The notes beneath the pieces were generated by a model. It searched no databases and had not been told where the DNA came from. It saw nothing but the letters and a program-made list of their open reading frames with translations. Made by a program: the position numbers and the translations under genes. Source: Neckera pumila (taxonomy: Eukaryota > Streptophyta > Bryopsida > Hypnales > Neckeraceae). Taken from it: a stretch of 64,000 nt of DNA. The DNA lies in NCBI GenBank assembly GCA_963969595.1, contig OZ018409.1:2234501-2298500 (forward strand). The letters run 5' to 3'. Shown here piece by piece: positions 1-11,989 of the stretch; position 1 is the first letter of the stretch; each line of letters opens with the position of its first letter.

Positions 1-819
1 TTGCCTAAACCCTAGCATTCACTACGGGCAAGGCACATGGCTTGGAATAATGAAGTATATAGTAACTATATATTGTCCTATAAATGTCAATGAAGGTGGA
101 TGTGCTTTGTGAAGTCATTAATCTATTTGGACTTCATAATTTAATGGAAAGAGTAAAGTAGTCTGCTCTTACAGCGACCACGTAAGAGGTTTTTGTCTTT
201 AATAACTTCGAGGAAGGTAAATTCCTTGAACACATTTCAGTAAAAATTTTAACTTTCTAAATCGGATTGGCATATAAGCCAAGTTTGTTCATATGTCTAT
301 GACCTTTGTGGAATTAGTTACGAAATTTGTAATATTTGAACAATATTCGTAGTACTCGTAGTTACAAAATTCCTAATATTCGTAAAATTCAAATATTTGA
401 AGTTGAAAAGCATTGGTCACTGAATCCAACGACCTTCGAAAATGTAAACGATAGATGTATTGCCGAAAGGGAAATGTGAGGGTGCGGCATGTTCGGAATT
501 AGGAAGACAGTTGCTTTTTGCAAGACAGCACATGACGTCTCTCATTCGGTTTGGCCAGTTCAGCCTGCCAGCCTGAGTATTATGTCCTTTGCATGAAAAC
601 TCCCATTCAATTGTGTCAAAAGAATGGAAAAAAAGGAGTAGTCCGCATGCAATTACTGAATGGACAATGCCAGAGTGGTAAATGTTGAGTCTTGTTCCTG
701 AGAAATGCCAAGCTTGGAGCTTGAATGGATCCTTGACAGCCGCAGTGAATGCTGCAGGGTTCAAGAATCCGGATCAGATTCGATTTCAAAGGCTGCACGT
801 TTCCTCTCAAAAATCTCCC
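1..819. repeat. Copy 1 of an 0.8-kb direct duplication (partner 9732-10550)
   Basis: Every stretch I compared by eye, including the translations of all reading frames, is identical to 9732-10550 at a constant offset of 9731. The copy runs to the window's left edge, so it may extend further, and stops exactly at the run of Ns. Identity of this kind beside a gap suggests an unmerged contig end rather than an old genomic duplication. No gene is supported inside; the 115-codon minus-strand frame at 417-764 has no recognisable feature. Confidence 0.9.
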
Positions 820-1019
820 NNNNNNNNNNNNNNNNNNNNNNNNNNNNNNNNNNNNNNNNNNNNNNNNNNNNNNNNNNNNNNNNNNNNNNNNNNNNNNNNN
901 NNNNNNNNNNNNNNNNNNNNNNNNNNNNNNNNNNNNNNNNNNNNNNNNNNNNNNNNNNNNNNNNNNNNNNNNNNNNNNNNNNNNNNNNNNNNNNNNNNNN
1001 NNNNNNNNNNNNNNNNNNN
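820..1019. other. Assembly gap (200 N)
   Basis: Exactly 200 consecutive N. The round number suggests a placeholder length, not a measured distance. Reading frames drawn through it are meaningless. Confidence 0.99.
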
Positions 1020-1509
1020 CTGGTGTCCAGGAATGCGATCCGTCTGGCTTGTCTAGGAACCCCTTTATTGTCATTGTCTCGCACATTTGGGGATCCATTG
1101 TGGCATAGTCGAGGATGAGGCCGTATGTTCTTGCTTCCTACTTCTTAGGAACCAGCTCTCGGACAATGACGAGGACAACAGAGTTATCAAGCCCTTGAAG
1201 CTCGAGGACGTCTATGCCTGTCGTCATGTGAGCCTTGCCTTCAAACGAGAGCTTAGGGCATATGATCGCAGCACCTCCGGCCTGGTCCATCCACTCAAGG
1301 CCCCACGCTGTAACTTTCCGGTAGCATCAAAACACAACTCTTGGATTGCTCTCGCCGATGTACTGGAACGTGTGCACCACTGAGTCGATAAACTTGTATA
1401 GCCTGATGGGTGACAAGTCTGCAGGCAGTTTGTTTGATGTATTTTCTCTGCGCAATGCCATGCATGATTGTTGGACATCCACCTCATGTCCAGTCCTTTG
1501 AGTTTTCAT
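1020..1509 (-). pseudogene. Unidentified coding remnant, cut by the gap
   Basis: One minus-strand frame stays open from 1509 down to the N gap apart from a TGA at 1327-1329 and a TAG at 1138-1140. The peptide has ordinary protein composition across both stops, for example FIDSVVHTFQYIGESNP, then KLSFEGKAHMTTGIDVLELQ and MDPQMCETMTIKGFLDKP. I do not recognise the family. The upstream edge falls at the first of the hairpin palindromes (1507-1527), so the sequence beyond may be an intron or 5' leader, as seen in the DUF7869-type gene at 12-15.6 kb. The 3' end is lost in the gap. The plus-strand frame at 1087-1383 is judged its shadow. Confidence 0.5.
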
Positions 1510-2197
1510 CGGGATTATTCCCGTTGATCGCCCGTGCCCTCTTACTCTACATTGTTCCTTACATTCAACCGTCTACCATATTCAACGGGAGTTATCCCAA
1601 TGAGTATGTTCAGTAGGTGCCGGCATAAACAACACCTTGCGTATTATAATGTGTCCACCTCTGCAATTGCACTGATCATTACTTTTGCTTGAAATCATCG
1701 GGAGATCTCCCGTTGATTTCTTGTTTTACCGGACCGTCCTCGATTCCCTGTGCATACGACTCTGTCAACATTATTCACACCGTCCTTCCCGTGTTTTCTT
1801 AGCACTTCAGTCTTGTTTGGACAAGAGCATTGGGAGAAATCCCAATGATCTTCTCTTCACGTAATTTTTGTTCTGACTCGTCAGACATCGTGATTTATCC
1901 CGTTGCGATTTACATGTGCTGTTTACGATTTGCATGAGGAAGCGATTTCATCTTTTGAATGCAGCGTCAGCATCTCGATCGTAACTCAATGTTTTTCTCA
2001 TTATTATCGGAAGATCTCCCGCTGATTTTCTGTTCGTTGTTTTGTTTTCTATTCAACCAGTTTCTGCTTTGTTTCATTCCAGTCTACTTTGTCGTACTCT
2101 GTGTACTGCAAATCTATCGAGAAATCTCCCGACAGACATCTCATAAAGCACTAATTTAGTTGTACTTTAGTTCTTCATCGGGAGATATCCCGATGAA
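1507..2197. repeat. Cluster of about eight hairpin palindromes
   Basis: Short inverted repeats with the core TCGGGAGATMTCCCGA lie at about 1507-1527, 1583-1604, 1694-1717, 1826-1848, 1884-1908, 2004-2025, 2115-2133 and 2174-2197. Spacing is irregular at roughly 60-130 bp and the intervening sequence is not obviously repeated. The best copy is CATCGGGAGATATCCCGATG near 2176. The copy at 1826-1848 has ATTGGGA paired with TCCCAAT, which is a change in both arms that keeps pairing. No coding sequence is seen in this interval; 2200-3390 is unremarkable. Confidence 0.85.
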
Positions 2198-3390
2198 ATT
2201 AGGACTCAAAGTCTGCACCAGCAAGTGTCTCCGGTGTTCCCACCAAATACATTGTTCGGTTCTGAGCGGTTATAGGGCAATATGAAATTTCTACGTGCAA
2301 TCTGGACGACACTGCTTACCATACTCAATTACTATCTATCACAAACAACCACAAAAACCCTGATCAAGAGGAATGCAATCTTACGGGTCATTCCAGAATG
2401 CTGGGGTTACTTTGACTGCCGATGATGTGGCCAGGATGGTCTGCTCGTGCCGTCTACGCCCACGATACGCTGCTACTCCTAGACAATGTGTCCCTGCCTC
2501 AGAAATTCCTGCACAGTTCAAACTGTTTTTCTAATACACGTTCAGTATTATTCTCCACATACAGTTTACCGCTACTTCAGACTATGATATTCTAACAAAG
2601 TAAAGACCGAAAGAACACCAACTTCCTCAGTTGAAAATCAGTAATAAACACAGCGCAAAAATTCTGCCAGGCAGTGTAGCTTCAAGCGCACGAAGGATCA
2701 CAAAGTCTAGAACATGAAGAAATGAAGACAAATATCACATATGTTACGTAAGGGCGAGCAACAGCAGTGACGACTGGGCTACCTACATGTTTTTAGATAC
2801 TCTACCACCGTCCTTACTTCCTAAAATCAATGAATTTACACCTCCACTACAATGTGATTGACGAACCATTGCCACAATGTACGGCCAAGGAAAGAGCCCT
2901 GAAATTACAGATAATTGAGCTCTGTAATATATGGCAAATAAGTAATACCGGTAATACAGTCCCAAACAATACTACCCATGAGTTTCCAAACAGTAATCCT
3001 GAACTAGACAGAGCTGTGAGGGAATATTGTGTGAGAAGCTCGGGTGTATGATTGGGCAGATGAACATAAAATGTCTAAGTGACGAGTTTGTTCCTGGTGT
3101 CTGTTAACAGCAAAAAACTGAAAATGAGACCTGCATCTTCACACTGGAGCACATTTCAAATCCTAAGTGAAACTTAGGAATTCCGTTCCTCAAAAACACA
3201 GCGCAATTGACACCACAATGACCACATTGTTTTCGTGAGAGTCTGTTGGCGAGTGAGAACAAACGGCTAAAACTTGGAAACTTGGAGATGACAGTACCAG
3301 CCAACGCAAAACATGGACAAGAGTAACGTGTGTTTGTAGCATCGACCGCGTGGGCGAACTAAATCCCGATGCCTCCCTCGAAGCCAGCGA

Positions 3391-3560
3391 ACGCAACTCT
3401 CACGCAACTCTCACGCAACTCTCACGCAACTCTCGCCGCAACTCTCACGGAAATCCCAGATGCCTTTGTCGAAGCCACCAAACCGCGCGGAACTCTCGAA
3501 CTTGACGGCGGCAACGGAACTCTTGACGGAACTGTCGCGACGGAACTCGCGCAATTCTTG
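3391..3560. repeat. 11-bp tandem repeat ACGCAACTCTC and derived CpG-rich repeat
   Basis: Four clean tandem units of ACGCAACTCTC occupy 3391-3434, followed by degenerate GGAACTCTCGAC-like units to about 3560. A longer period is also visible: the text around 3361 (AAATCCCGATGCCT, then TCGAAGCCA) recurs at about 3451. The stretch is CpG-rich, unlike its AT-rich surroundings. Open frames over it come from the repeat and are not annotated as genes. 3560-4205 shows nothing I can name. Confidence 0.75.
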
Positions 3561-4205
3561 GAATTCAAGAGAAAATGAAAACGATTTCCAGCGGGCCGCT
3601 CAGAATTTGAAAGCAACGGGAGAAAACTAGGGCTTACGAACGGAGAGCATGGGGAGGAGGACGCTGAGGAGTGAGCAACGGGACGAAGAACCTGAGCAAC
3701 GGGAGAGGCACGTTAGGGAGCTCGGGGAACTAGGCCATCATGGCGCGCCGCCCAATGCTATGACTGCTCTGACAGGCAGGGGGCGACTTGACCACCAGCG
3801 AGATAGGGTCATGATGAATTCGATCCCCACTTACTATGCAATGAGTGGTAAAACACTGAAATTACTACGAGGGGGGGTAAGTTACCCTCAAATAAGCAGG
3901 GGGGCGAGTCATCAAGTTTTCCACACCCCTTAATCCCTAAATGTCTAAGGCACTTAATTTGGGTGTCCACAATATTCAAGAGTTTAATTAAAATCTAGCA
4001 ACCCTGCTGCTTTTAGTAGTTTGTATTTTTGGAATACTCTTTTCTGAAGTCTACTTTTAGCATCCCAAACCGCTGGGTAAAAAATGCATATTTTTAATTT
4101 TCCAACTTGAGATTTTGTGCAAGGGTGAACATTGCAAATTACAAATGAAAATTAATTGTTTTTCTCTTCAAATTTTTTTCCAAATTAGTAGCTCAAATAT
4201 TCAAC

Positions 4206-5147
4206 TTAACCCCTGAAGGACGAAGGTGATTTTCCTATCAAAACACTCTCAAAACTGTCATCTCTATTGCAAAGAGAAAAAAACTTCAAAAATTGTTTTC
4301 TTTTCCATATCCAACCGTAATGTCTTATATTTAACTAGTATATGAATATGTGGAAGAAATTTCAGAAACTCAGACCATGTAGATTGTAAGATATAGGCCT
4401 TTAAAGTGAAAAAAACAAGTTTTCTGGCACCTTGCTTGACTAGATTTTTTGGCTTTGAATCTCTCTAGTTCAAATTTTTTACAGTAATGATTTTCATTTT
4501 CTACTAATTTATGTTATAATAAGTAGTTGAGTTGAGAATCTACAAAAAAAATGTAGGAAAAGAAGCACTTAATTTTCACTCATTAAAAATTTGTTAAGTA
4601 GAAGTGGATTTAAGATGGAAGAATAAACTAAATTGTTAATAACTTTTACATAGAATTGGATTACAATAATTCCAACAGTGACATTGTTCTAGCAAAAAAA
4701 TCTAACCTTGTATAACAATTTTCTTTGAAAAATTCTAAAAATTGCATTCAAAAATGAATTCTACGAGGGGTTTTTTCAAGAGGATGCTTACATTGCCCAA
4801 AAACCTAACATTGTCCATAACTTTCTCATCATTAGTCCAAATTGAATGAAACAAAGCTTTCCAAATAGACAAAAATATAATCTTTGAGAGAAAAAAATTT
4901 CAAAAAATTATTTTGACTTTCTGTGATTTTTTTGGTGTTCCCCGCCAAACTCCATTTTCACTTATTGTGCCATAACTTTAAATTTGCTCCCGGGCATCAA
5001 TTAAAATAAAAATTACATATCCACAAAGCTCTTGCAAAGATACAGAACCTCCAAAAATTCCAAGAAATTTGACTTCATATTGAGAGCATAGGTACCTGCC
5101 CGGACCATTTTGTCCCCCGAGGGGACAAGCAGTCCTTTAGGAGTTAA
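4206..5147. mobile_element. TTAA-ended non-autonomous element, copy A
   Basis: A 942-bp unit bounded by TTAA at both ends. The left end reads TTAACCCCTGAAGGACGAAG and the right end, reverse-complemented, reads TTAACTCCTAAAGGACTGCT. It has no coding capacity. A TTAA footprint with CC-starting inverted ends is what piggyBac-type elements leave; Kolobok elements also use TTAA. The interior resembles copies C, D, E and F, with shared phrases about 'GATCTTATAG' and 'AAGATATAAGC'. Near the right end there is a small GTCCCC..GGGGAC hairpin, as in copy D. Confidence 0.7.
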
Positions 5148-6120
5148 ACAATTAGAATATCAAAATCAATAGTGCAATAAAGTTTAGTTAAAGAGATTCA
5201 AAGCCAAAAACTCTAATCATTACAAGTGAGTTCCAACAAAACTTGGTTTCTTCACATTTAATGCAAATGTCTTGCAATCTATGGGGTCAAAGTTTCTAAG
5301 AATTCTTTGACACATTCTTATAGTTACAAGTCTAGTATTAGATCCTATGGTTAGATAGCCCAAAAAATAATTTTTTAAATTTTTCTGTCTTTGCTATAGA
5401 CATGGCAGGTTTAGCGGAATGGTTTTGACATAAACCGCCCTTGGTCTTCTAGAGGTTAAAGTGTAGAAAACAAGTTTCCTAGCACCTTCTATGACTACTA
5501 TTCTTCACTTTCAATGTTCTTAACTTCAAATTCTTGCACTTCAACTTTTGCATTGACAGCTTTTCATATGGTTTGAATTTGAGTTCTGAATGTTGAATCA
5601 AAAATGTAGGGAAAAGACACATCATTTCCATCTTCCAAGAAAGGATTAATTAGAAATATGTCCAAGATTGAGCAAATTAAAAAGTAAATCATTAATAACT
5701 GTAAGATGGAATTGAATCAATATAATTGCAATGGTGAGATTGTTCTACCAAGAAAATTTGACAAAGTCATGAATTATTTGTTGAGAAATTGTAATATGGA
5801 TTGCATTCAAAAATGAATCGTACAAGTTATTTTTTTCTGAAACAGGTTTAGATGGCCAAAGAAAAAAAAAACCCATAACTTCCTCATATTTAATGAAAAT
5901 GCAATGCATCAAGGCTTCCTTGTATACAAAAACGTAATCTCCTAAAAAACAAATTTAGAAAATTTTGAATTCACTTTATATGAATTTCATATGTTGTCCA
6001 CCCAAACTGGATTTTGGCTTATTGTGCCATACCTTTTTTACAAGTTATCCAAATATTAGTTTAGGGTTAAATTTATAGCACATCTGGCAAAGTTGAAAAG
6101 AAATTGGGCATTTAGGGGGT
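5148..6120. repeat. Partial TTAA-family copies abutting copy A
   Basis: 5148-5459 matches the terminal third of other family members (compare 62740-63031) and ends with the right-end sequence CTTCTAGAGGTTAA at about 5447-5459. From 5460 the text again resembles the interior of copy A (compare 4411-4570), continuing to about 6100. I could not find the missing ends, so this is best seen as truncated or nested family copies. 6120-7670 is AT-rich and shows no gene. Confidence 0.45.
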
Positions 6121-7673
6121 TATCATTCGACATTTAGTAATTCCCTCATTTCCTTAGAAATTCCATATTCAATTATCATTTCGTCAGTTATCAAAGATTT
6201 GGTTTTGGGTTTGGTTCAAAATATGGGGCACCACTAAACTAAAATATTGTCAAACTGACTTTAGTAATTTGAAAGTAAAATACATTATTACGGTACAAGT
6301 GGTAGAATGGCCATTGGCAACCAAATTAGAATCATTTAGGACCTTCAATTTTTTTTCCATTATTGAACCAAGGCACCGTCAACTTTATAAACTTAGCTAC
6401 GAAATCATATTTGTACAATGGACTTCCTTCTACTTTGTGGTTTAGGGTGTTGTTTATCGTAAATCTTTTTCAGAACAAAATAATCACAAATTAAATAGGA
6501 ATAACTTTGTATGAAAGTCATAAATTCATTTACACTAAAGAATTTAAAATTTCCCTGAAGAAAATTAAATGTATTTGTTTTGAGAATTTTTTGTGGGATC
6601 GTAAATATATATAGAAGAACTTTATTTGTGTACTCAATTCTTTTGCATCATAGGCTATAAGCTTCCATGACATAGTATATAGTAATAGAGCATCATATGC
6701 TATGATATGGGCCTCCAATATCAATATACTAATATTTTCATAGGGCATCATATGCTATGATATGGGCATGTAATAATGACATAATCATATTACGTATCAA
6801 ATATTATGATTGTATTTTGAAATGGAAAATTGAAGATGTACAACATTGGCTACTTTTTGGCTATTAGTTTTTGATGTGAATTGTACAATCATCATATATT
6901 TTAATGTAGGCCCAAAATGATGGAGACAGTCCTATTACCTTAAATTCATCATTGCTAAATACATTATTGAATTTGAGGGTTCCCGAATATGTACAGTGGA
7001 GTGAAATCTAATTATATTCAATCTAGCTACATATAAAGCATAATGTTCACATTTAAATAAAATCATTTAATTAATGTGAATGTCCTCGATTATATATGAA
7101 GGATAAACAAACATGAGAAAAGTAATTTCACTTTTCAAAAGTACCAATCCAATTAGGGATTGCACTCCTTCCAAAACAGATCAGAGAAATACAATCCAAT
7201 ATTTTACTACATAAAAGAAAGTTACCTAGGAGATTCAAACACTTATAAAAATTAGATACTGTAATAAATCATAGAAGTGCTCACATTATTTGACAATAGC
7301 CCCCCTCAATGTATACAACAACACAATGATTTGAGTTTTAAGAGCATCCTTACTTTGAACATTAAGGCGGTAGAAGAATGATTGAAATGCATCCTTGAAT
7401 ACTGGAAAACTAGATTATGTTTTTTGAAGTTCATAAATGAAAGAAAGAAAATACTTAATAAAGAAAATATGTGCACCATCAAAAAATCCAAAACCGAACT
7501 CTTGAAAAGAAACGTGACTCCTCAAATGCTTTTGACTAAGCGCTGCTTGTGAACATGTGAACCAAACAACAAACCCGAGTATGTTTACAGTAGTTGCATA
7601 AATGCTCAGCAACCTTAATCTTCAACTTCTAGAACCAAAATCCCCGAACCCGAATCTTACACTCGAAGCCTTG

Positions 7674-7741
7674 TAACCCTAAACCCTAAACCCAAATCCT
7701 AAGCCCTAAACCTTAAACCCTAAGCATAGACCCTAAACCCT
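7674..7741. repeat. Interstitial telomere-like CCCTAAA tract
   Basis: About eight imperfect CCCTAAA units in a row, with degenerate copies such as CCTTAAA and CCCTAAG. This is the plant-type telomere heptamer. The degeneracy shows that it is old and internal, not a chromosome end. Confidence 0.8.
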
Positions 7742-7976
7742 CTATTTAATTTGGATAAGTAACAAAAAATTGGAGACAATTTTTTTAACAAAAGTTTAGA
7801 ACTTATGAAGAAGAAAAAGAATAATAAAATGGAATTACATGCCCGTCATCTCTATAAACGAATATATGTATTTGTTTTTATAGATAATGAAAAAGGTAAA
7901 TTATAATACTATGGTTTTAGGTACTGTAAAGTACATGGACAAAGAAAAGATTTTCAACTTCTCTTTTCTTTTTGGC

Positions 7977-8001
7977 CCACCCACCCACCCACCCACCCAC
8001 C
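7977..8001. repeat. CCCA tetranucleotide microsatellite
   Basis: About six CCCA/CCAC units in succession. A shorter CCCACCCA run occurs at 9717-9727, just before the second copy of the 0.8-kb duplication. Confidence 0.85.
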
Positions 8002-8196
8002 TACTAAGCCTATACTAAGTATGTTAGAAGGGGGTACTGAAGATTTCGGTTTAATAGAACTTACACCAAGCAATGTACCAACCCAAAATTAGTGAAGTTC
8101 ATGTTATTAAGTAATCCAAACCCACTGAGCAACACACCGGAGTACGTTTATAGTTGTTCTGAAGATGTTGGAAACCCTAAATCTTCAACTCAATGA

Positions 8197-8221
8197 CCCT
8201 AAACCCTAAACCCCAAACCCT
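8197..8221. repeat. Second short telomere-like tract
   Basis: Three CCCTAAA-type units. This is the same heptamer as at 7.7 kb and lies about 0.45 kb away. The stretch to 9731 holds no gene I can support; a TATAAAAG string at about 9032 has no convincing downstream reading frame. Confidence 0.6.
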
Positions 8222-9731
8222 CAATTTTGTCACATTATGCATTTCTATATGTCTAGGTGTGACAAAGGACAGTGTAAATTTTACCCCCTTTGGAAGAGAT
8301 GGCGGTTTTAGGATGGTTTGGCCCCTTATAAATGCCTAGAGCAAGTTGATGGCCTATTTGTATTTAGCCATTTTTAAATTTGCTTAAAATTATGGGATCT
8401 CTGATAAAATGTTGCTTAAACATTTAATTTCCTAACCTAGAAAGCCCCTCCCACCCTCCCGTATGTCTAATTTATGTATAGTAGTTGTTATAAGAACTTT
8501 CAGCCACAGACTTGTCTCTGACACTAAATTATAAAATTTGGCCTTCTTTTGGGGTTTTGTTTTTTGGGGTCTTTATTATTCTTTCAGCCATAGAAAGTGA
8601 TTTTATATTTCTTGGCTTAGTCCAAACTATACAAAGGCAATCGGTTATTCTTTTTATGAGTAGACTTAATTTAATCCAGCATAAAGGGTGAAAAATTAGA
8701 AGCTTCTATGTTGGGTGGAGTATGGCACAAGGCAATTTGACTTGACTAGTCTCCTTGGTTGTCACGTCACAGGTTGTATCATGCCTAGGCACTGAGTGGT
8801 GGCTATTAGTTTATGTGTGAGGTCCTAAATAATCCAAATGTAGTGGAGGTTTGAATTTTCCTTATTTAGGATGCCTTCGTGGACAAGTCTGGTTGACTTG
8901 ACTAATTTTTTTTCCTTTGCATCCAAGTCCTAATTACTTGGGGGCTTAAGGTATAATTTCTTGGAGTCCAAGGCTCGCGTCTTTGGGACCCAAGACTTGG
9001 ACTAAACCTAACCATGGTTGACCATGATGGGTATAAAAGACTAAAACTACTCTTGAATCTGCACAATTGAGTTTTGTTGGCTGGCTCTCACGATGTGTTG
9101 GAAGTGACTACGAGAGTTTGGTGTGAGGATTAGAAATGGCGTCTATACAGGTCTTTTATGAGGCTCCATGTGTTAGACTGTGATTTAGAATTTGTTGTTT
9201 TGGTTTTTGTTTGATGTATAGAGCTCTGTTTAGTTGATTTTTCTATTGCAATTGCAATAACACGCTGCTATGGGCTGTAGACACCTTGTCTACGACTTAC
9301 TAACATTCTAATGTTGGGTTTGTCATGGGGACAAGTGAGGTCCATAGCCTCTTTGGATAATTCGTCATGGCAACTCTCTCCAAGACCTTGACAACAGATT
9401 GTGTTATTTTATTGGGGATCTAAATCACTTGGTTACAAGATTTAGTTTACAACATGATTTAGTGACTAGACTCTACTCGATTGACATTTTTGCTACTATT
9501 GTACCATTTAAAGATGTTGATTTGATCTTTAGTTGGTCATTATACATATATACTTCTTTGGAATAGTTTATTCAAGAAGTGTTTGATTGATGTGATGGTT
9601 ATGGTGGTTTGTTGACTGGATGTGAGAGATCTCTATTTTGTCTATAACTTGTATAGTCCTTTTTGGAAATGGATTTGTATGTTATTTATAGGAAAGGCCC
9701 TTTTTAGGGATGTCCCTCCCACCCACCCGGG

Positions 9732-10550
9732 TTGCCTAAACCCTAGCATTCACTACGGGCAAGGCACATGGCTTGGAATAATGAAGTATATAGTAACTAT
9801 ATATTGTCCTATAAATGTCAATGAAGGTGGATGTGCTTTGTGAAGTCATTAATCTATTTGGACTTCATAATTTAATGGAAAGAGTAAAGTAGTCTGCTCT
9901 TACAGCGACCACGTAAGAGGTTTTTGTCTTTAATAACTTCGAGGAAGGTAAATTCCTTGAACACATTTCAGTAAAAATTTTAACTTTCTAAATCGGATTG
10001 GCATATAAGCCAAGTTTGTTCATATGTCTATGACCTTTGTGGAATTAGTTACGAAATTTGTAATATTTGAACAATATTCGTAGTACTCGTAGTTACAAAA
10101 TTCCTAATATTCGTAAAATTCAAATATTTGAAGTTGAAAAGCATTGGTCACTGAATCCAACGACCTTCGAAAATGTAAACGATAGATGTATTGCCGAAAG
10201 GGAAATGTGAGGGTGCGGCATGTTCGGAATTAGGAAGACAGTTGCTTTTTGCAAGACAGCACATGACGTCTCTCATTCGGTTTGGCCAGTTCAGCCTGCC
10301 AGCCTGAGTATTATGTCCTTTGCATGAAAACTCCCATTCAATTGTGTCAAAAGAATGGAAAAAAAGGAGTAGTCCGCATGCAATTACTGAATGGACAATG
10401 CCAGAGTGGTAAATGTTGAGTCTTGTTCCTGAGAAATGCCAAGCTTGGAGCTTGAATGGATCCTTGACAGCCGCAGTGAATGCTGCAGGGTTCAAGAATC
10501 CGGATCAGATTCGATTTCAAAGGCTGCACGTTTCCTCTCAAAAATCTCCC
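9732..10550. repeat. Copy 2 of the 0.8-kb direct duplication
   Basis: Matches 1-819 with no difference that I found. Here the sequence continues without a gap into 10551 onward, so this copy is in intact context. Beyond it, 10921-11130 (plus, phase of 10921) is an open stretch of about 70 codons without a start; it could be a fragment of an upstream exon but is not identifiable. Confidence 0.9.
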
Positions 10551-11468
10551 AGGGCCCAAATTTCATGCACAGTAACTCACGCGCAGCACTTCTGCAGTAA
10601 GGGGATCGAGACAAACGAGAACGCAGTCAACATTCCGGAAACACAACCGCATCTTAAGATTCTACCTGGACACATTGATGCACGGCTTTGAAGAGTGCAC
10701 GTATTAATGAAAATGCAGGTGGACCCTATCCAAGTGAAAGCGGGAAGCAGGACCTCCGACAATATCATGAATCCCAACCGAGTTTCCTTCATTTTCCTAG
10801 GCCCACGTGAACGAGCAGTGGCGGTCGAGGAGTGTAGACACCGAGCTTTCGGTAATCGGCCGCGCTTGTGGATTGTATGGAGCTTGCTGATCCGTCGTAG
10901 TTCTCCATTTCCACTCTAGGTATGCATTCTTCAAATCCTTATTGCCCGCAGTTTCGACTTTCACGAGCAGTTTAGTGTTTTGAGGACAATATATAGAATT
11001 TGTGAAGGAAGAGTGATCGAGCAAGTGATACAAGCACTGAGGAATGGCCGCAAGGTCACCTTCTATAATGATCTGAATGTCCGCACTTCAGGATTTGTGA
11101 GTTTGATACTAAAGCATAAGTTGCATATCACATGAGTGCTAATTGGTGAAAGAGGATTAGTGTCTGCATTATTGAAGTAGTACAGAATGTGCGCACAACC
11201 ATTTGTTTTCAGTAGGCACACTGTTGTAAGCGGCGCTGTGCATACCACTAGCAATGGCAGTTTATAATGTCATTTTCTTCAGTGAAGAACGGTCCTGGTC
11301 ACTGCGTTAGTGGTGAAAGCAACAAAATCGTAAGGTGTAATAGTATAGTCCTCAGCCTCTTGTAGTGTATATGGCCGTAGACTACGAGTATTGGCTTTCC
11401 TACGTAGTCGACGTTGTATACCGGAGCCGTGCTGCTCCGACATTTGATAATCTCCTATCTCTTGCTGA

Positions 11469-11606
11469 AACCATCGGGAAATATCCCGCTGCAAAGAACT
11501 TCTTCATAGAAGTCTTAAATTATTCTCAGGGGGAAACACCCCGTTGTTCGCAGCGGGAGGTATCTCGTTGTTTTCAGCGAGAGATATTCCGCTGTTTCCA
11601 TGACGA
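11469..11606. repeat. Hairpin palindromes upstream of the DUF7869-type gene
   Basis: One copy lies at 11469-11492 (CCATCGGGAAATATCCCGCT). Three follow in close tandem at about 11525-11606, separated by TTGTT/GTTTC linkers. Arm sequences drift (CAGCGGGA, CAGCGAGA) while the opposite arm often changes with them. A looser relative is at about 11845-11875. They precede the first plausible Met of the remnant gene at 11990. Confidence 0.8.
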
Positions 11607-11989
11607 CCTCTCAGTTGGTCAACATTCAATAGTGTACAAGATAATATCTAATGATGCCTCAATCCGATATATAATATTGTTCCATAATATGACCTTCCAA
11701 TGCCTTTGATCGTTGGGTCACCAGTTTCATATTCCGGAAGACAATATTCCATTTGTATTTTGATTCATTCTTCTTTTTGTACTGCAGTAGTGCAACCCCA
11801 CTCCACCTCGGCCAAAAGCGCAAATCACACATATGGCCGAGTCAAGGGAGAAATCAACATATCTCGCTTGACTAGCAACGTCCAGTCAATAGTACAAGGT
11901 GGACTCATATTCTCAAATTTCCGTCTCCAGGTTCACTCTTCATTACGTTGTTCCAGTATATGGTTTCCGGATTCAGTGCGTCAGAGACA

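Noticed and set aside
417..764. 115-codon minus frame (also at 10148-10495)
   Set aside because: It is repeated only because the DNA is duplicated. It has no motif or family resemblance, and its composition is as expected by chance.
3649..3933. Arg/Glu-rich plus-strand frame starting MGRRTLRSEQRDEEPEQ
   Set aside because: It comes from a GCAACGGGA-type low-complexity stretch and turns into unrelated sequence. There is no support as a gene.
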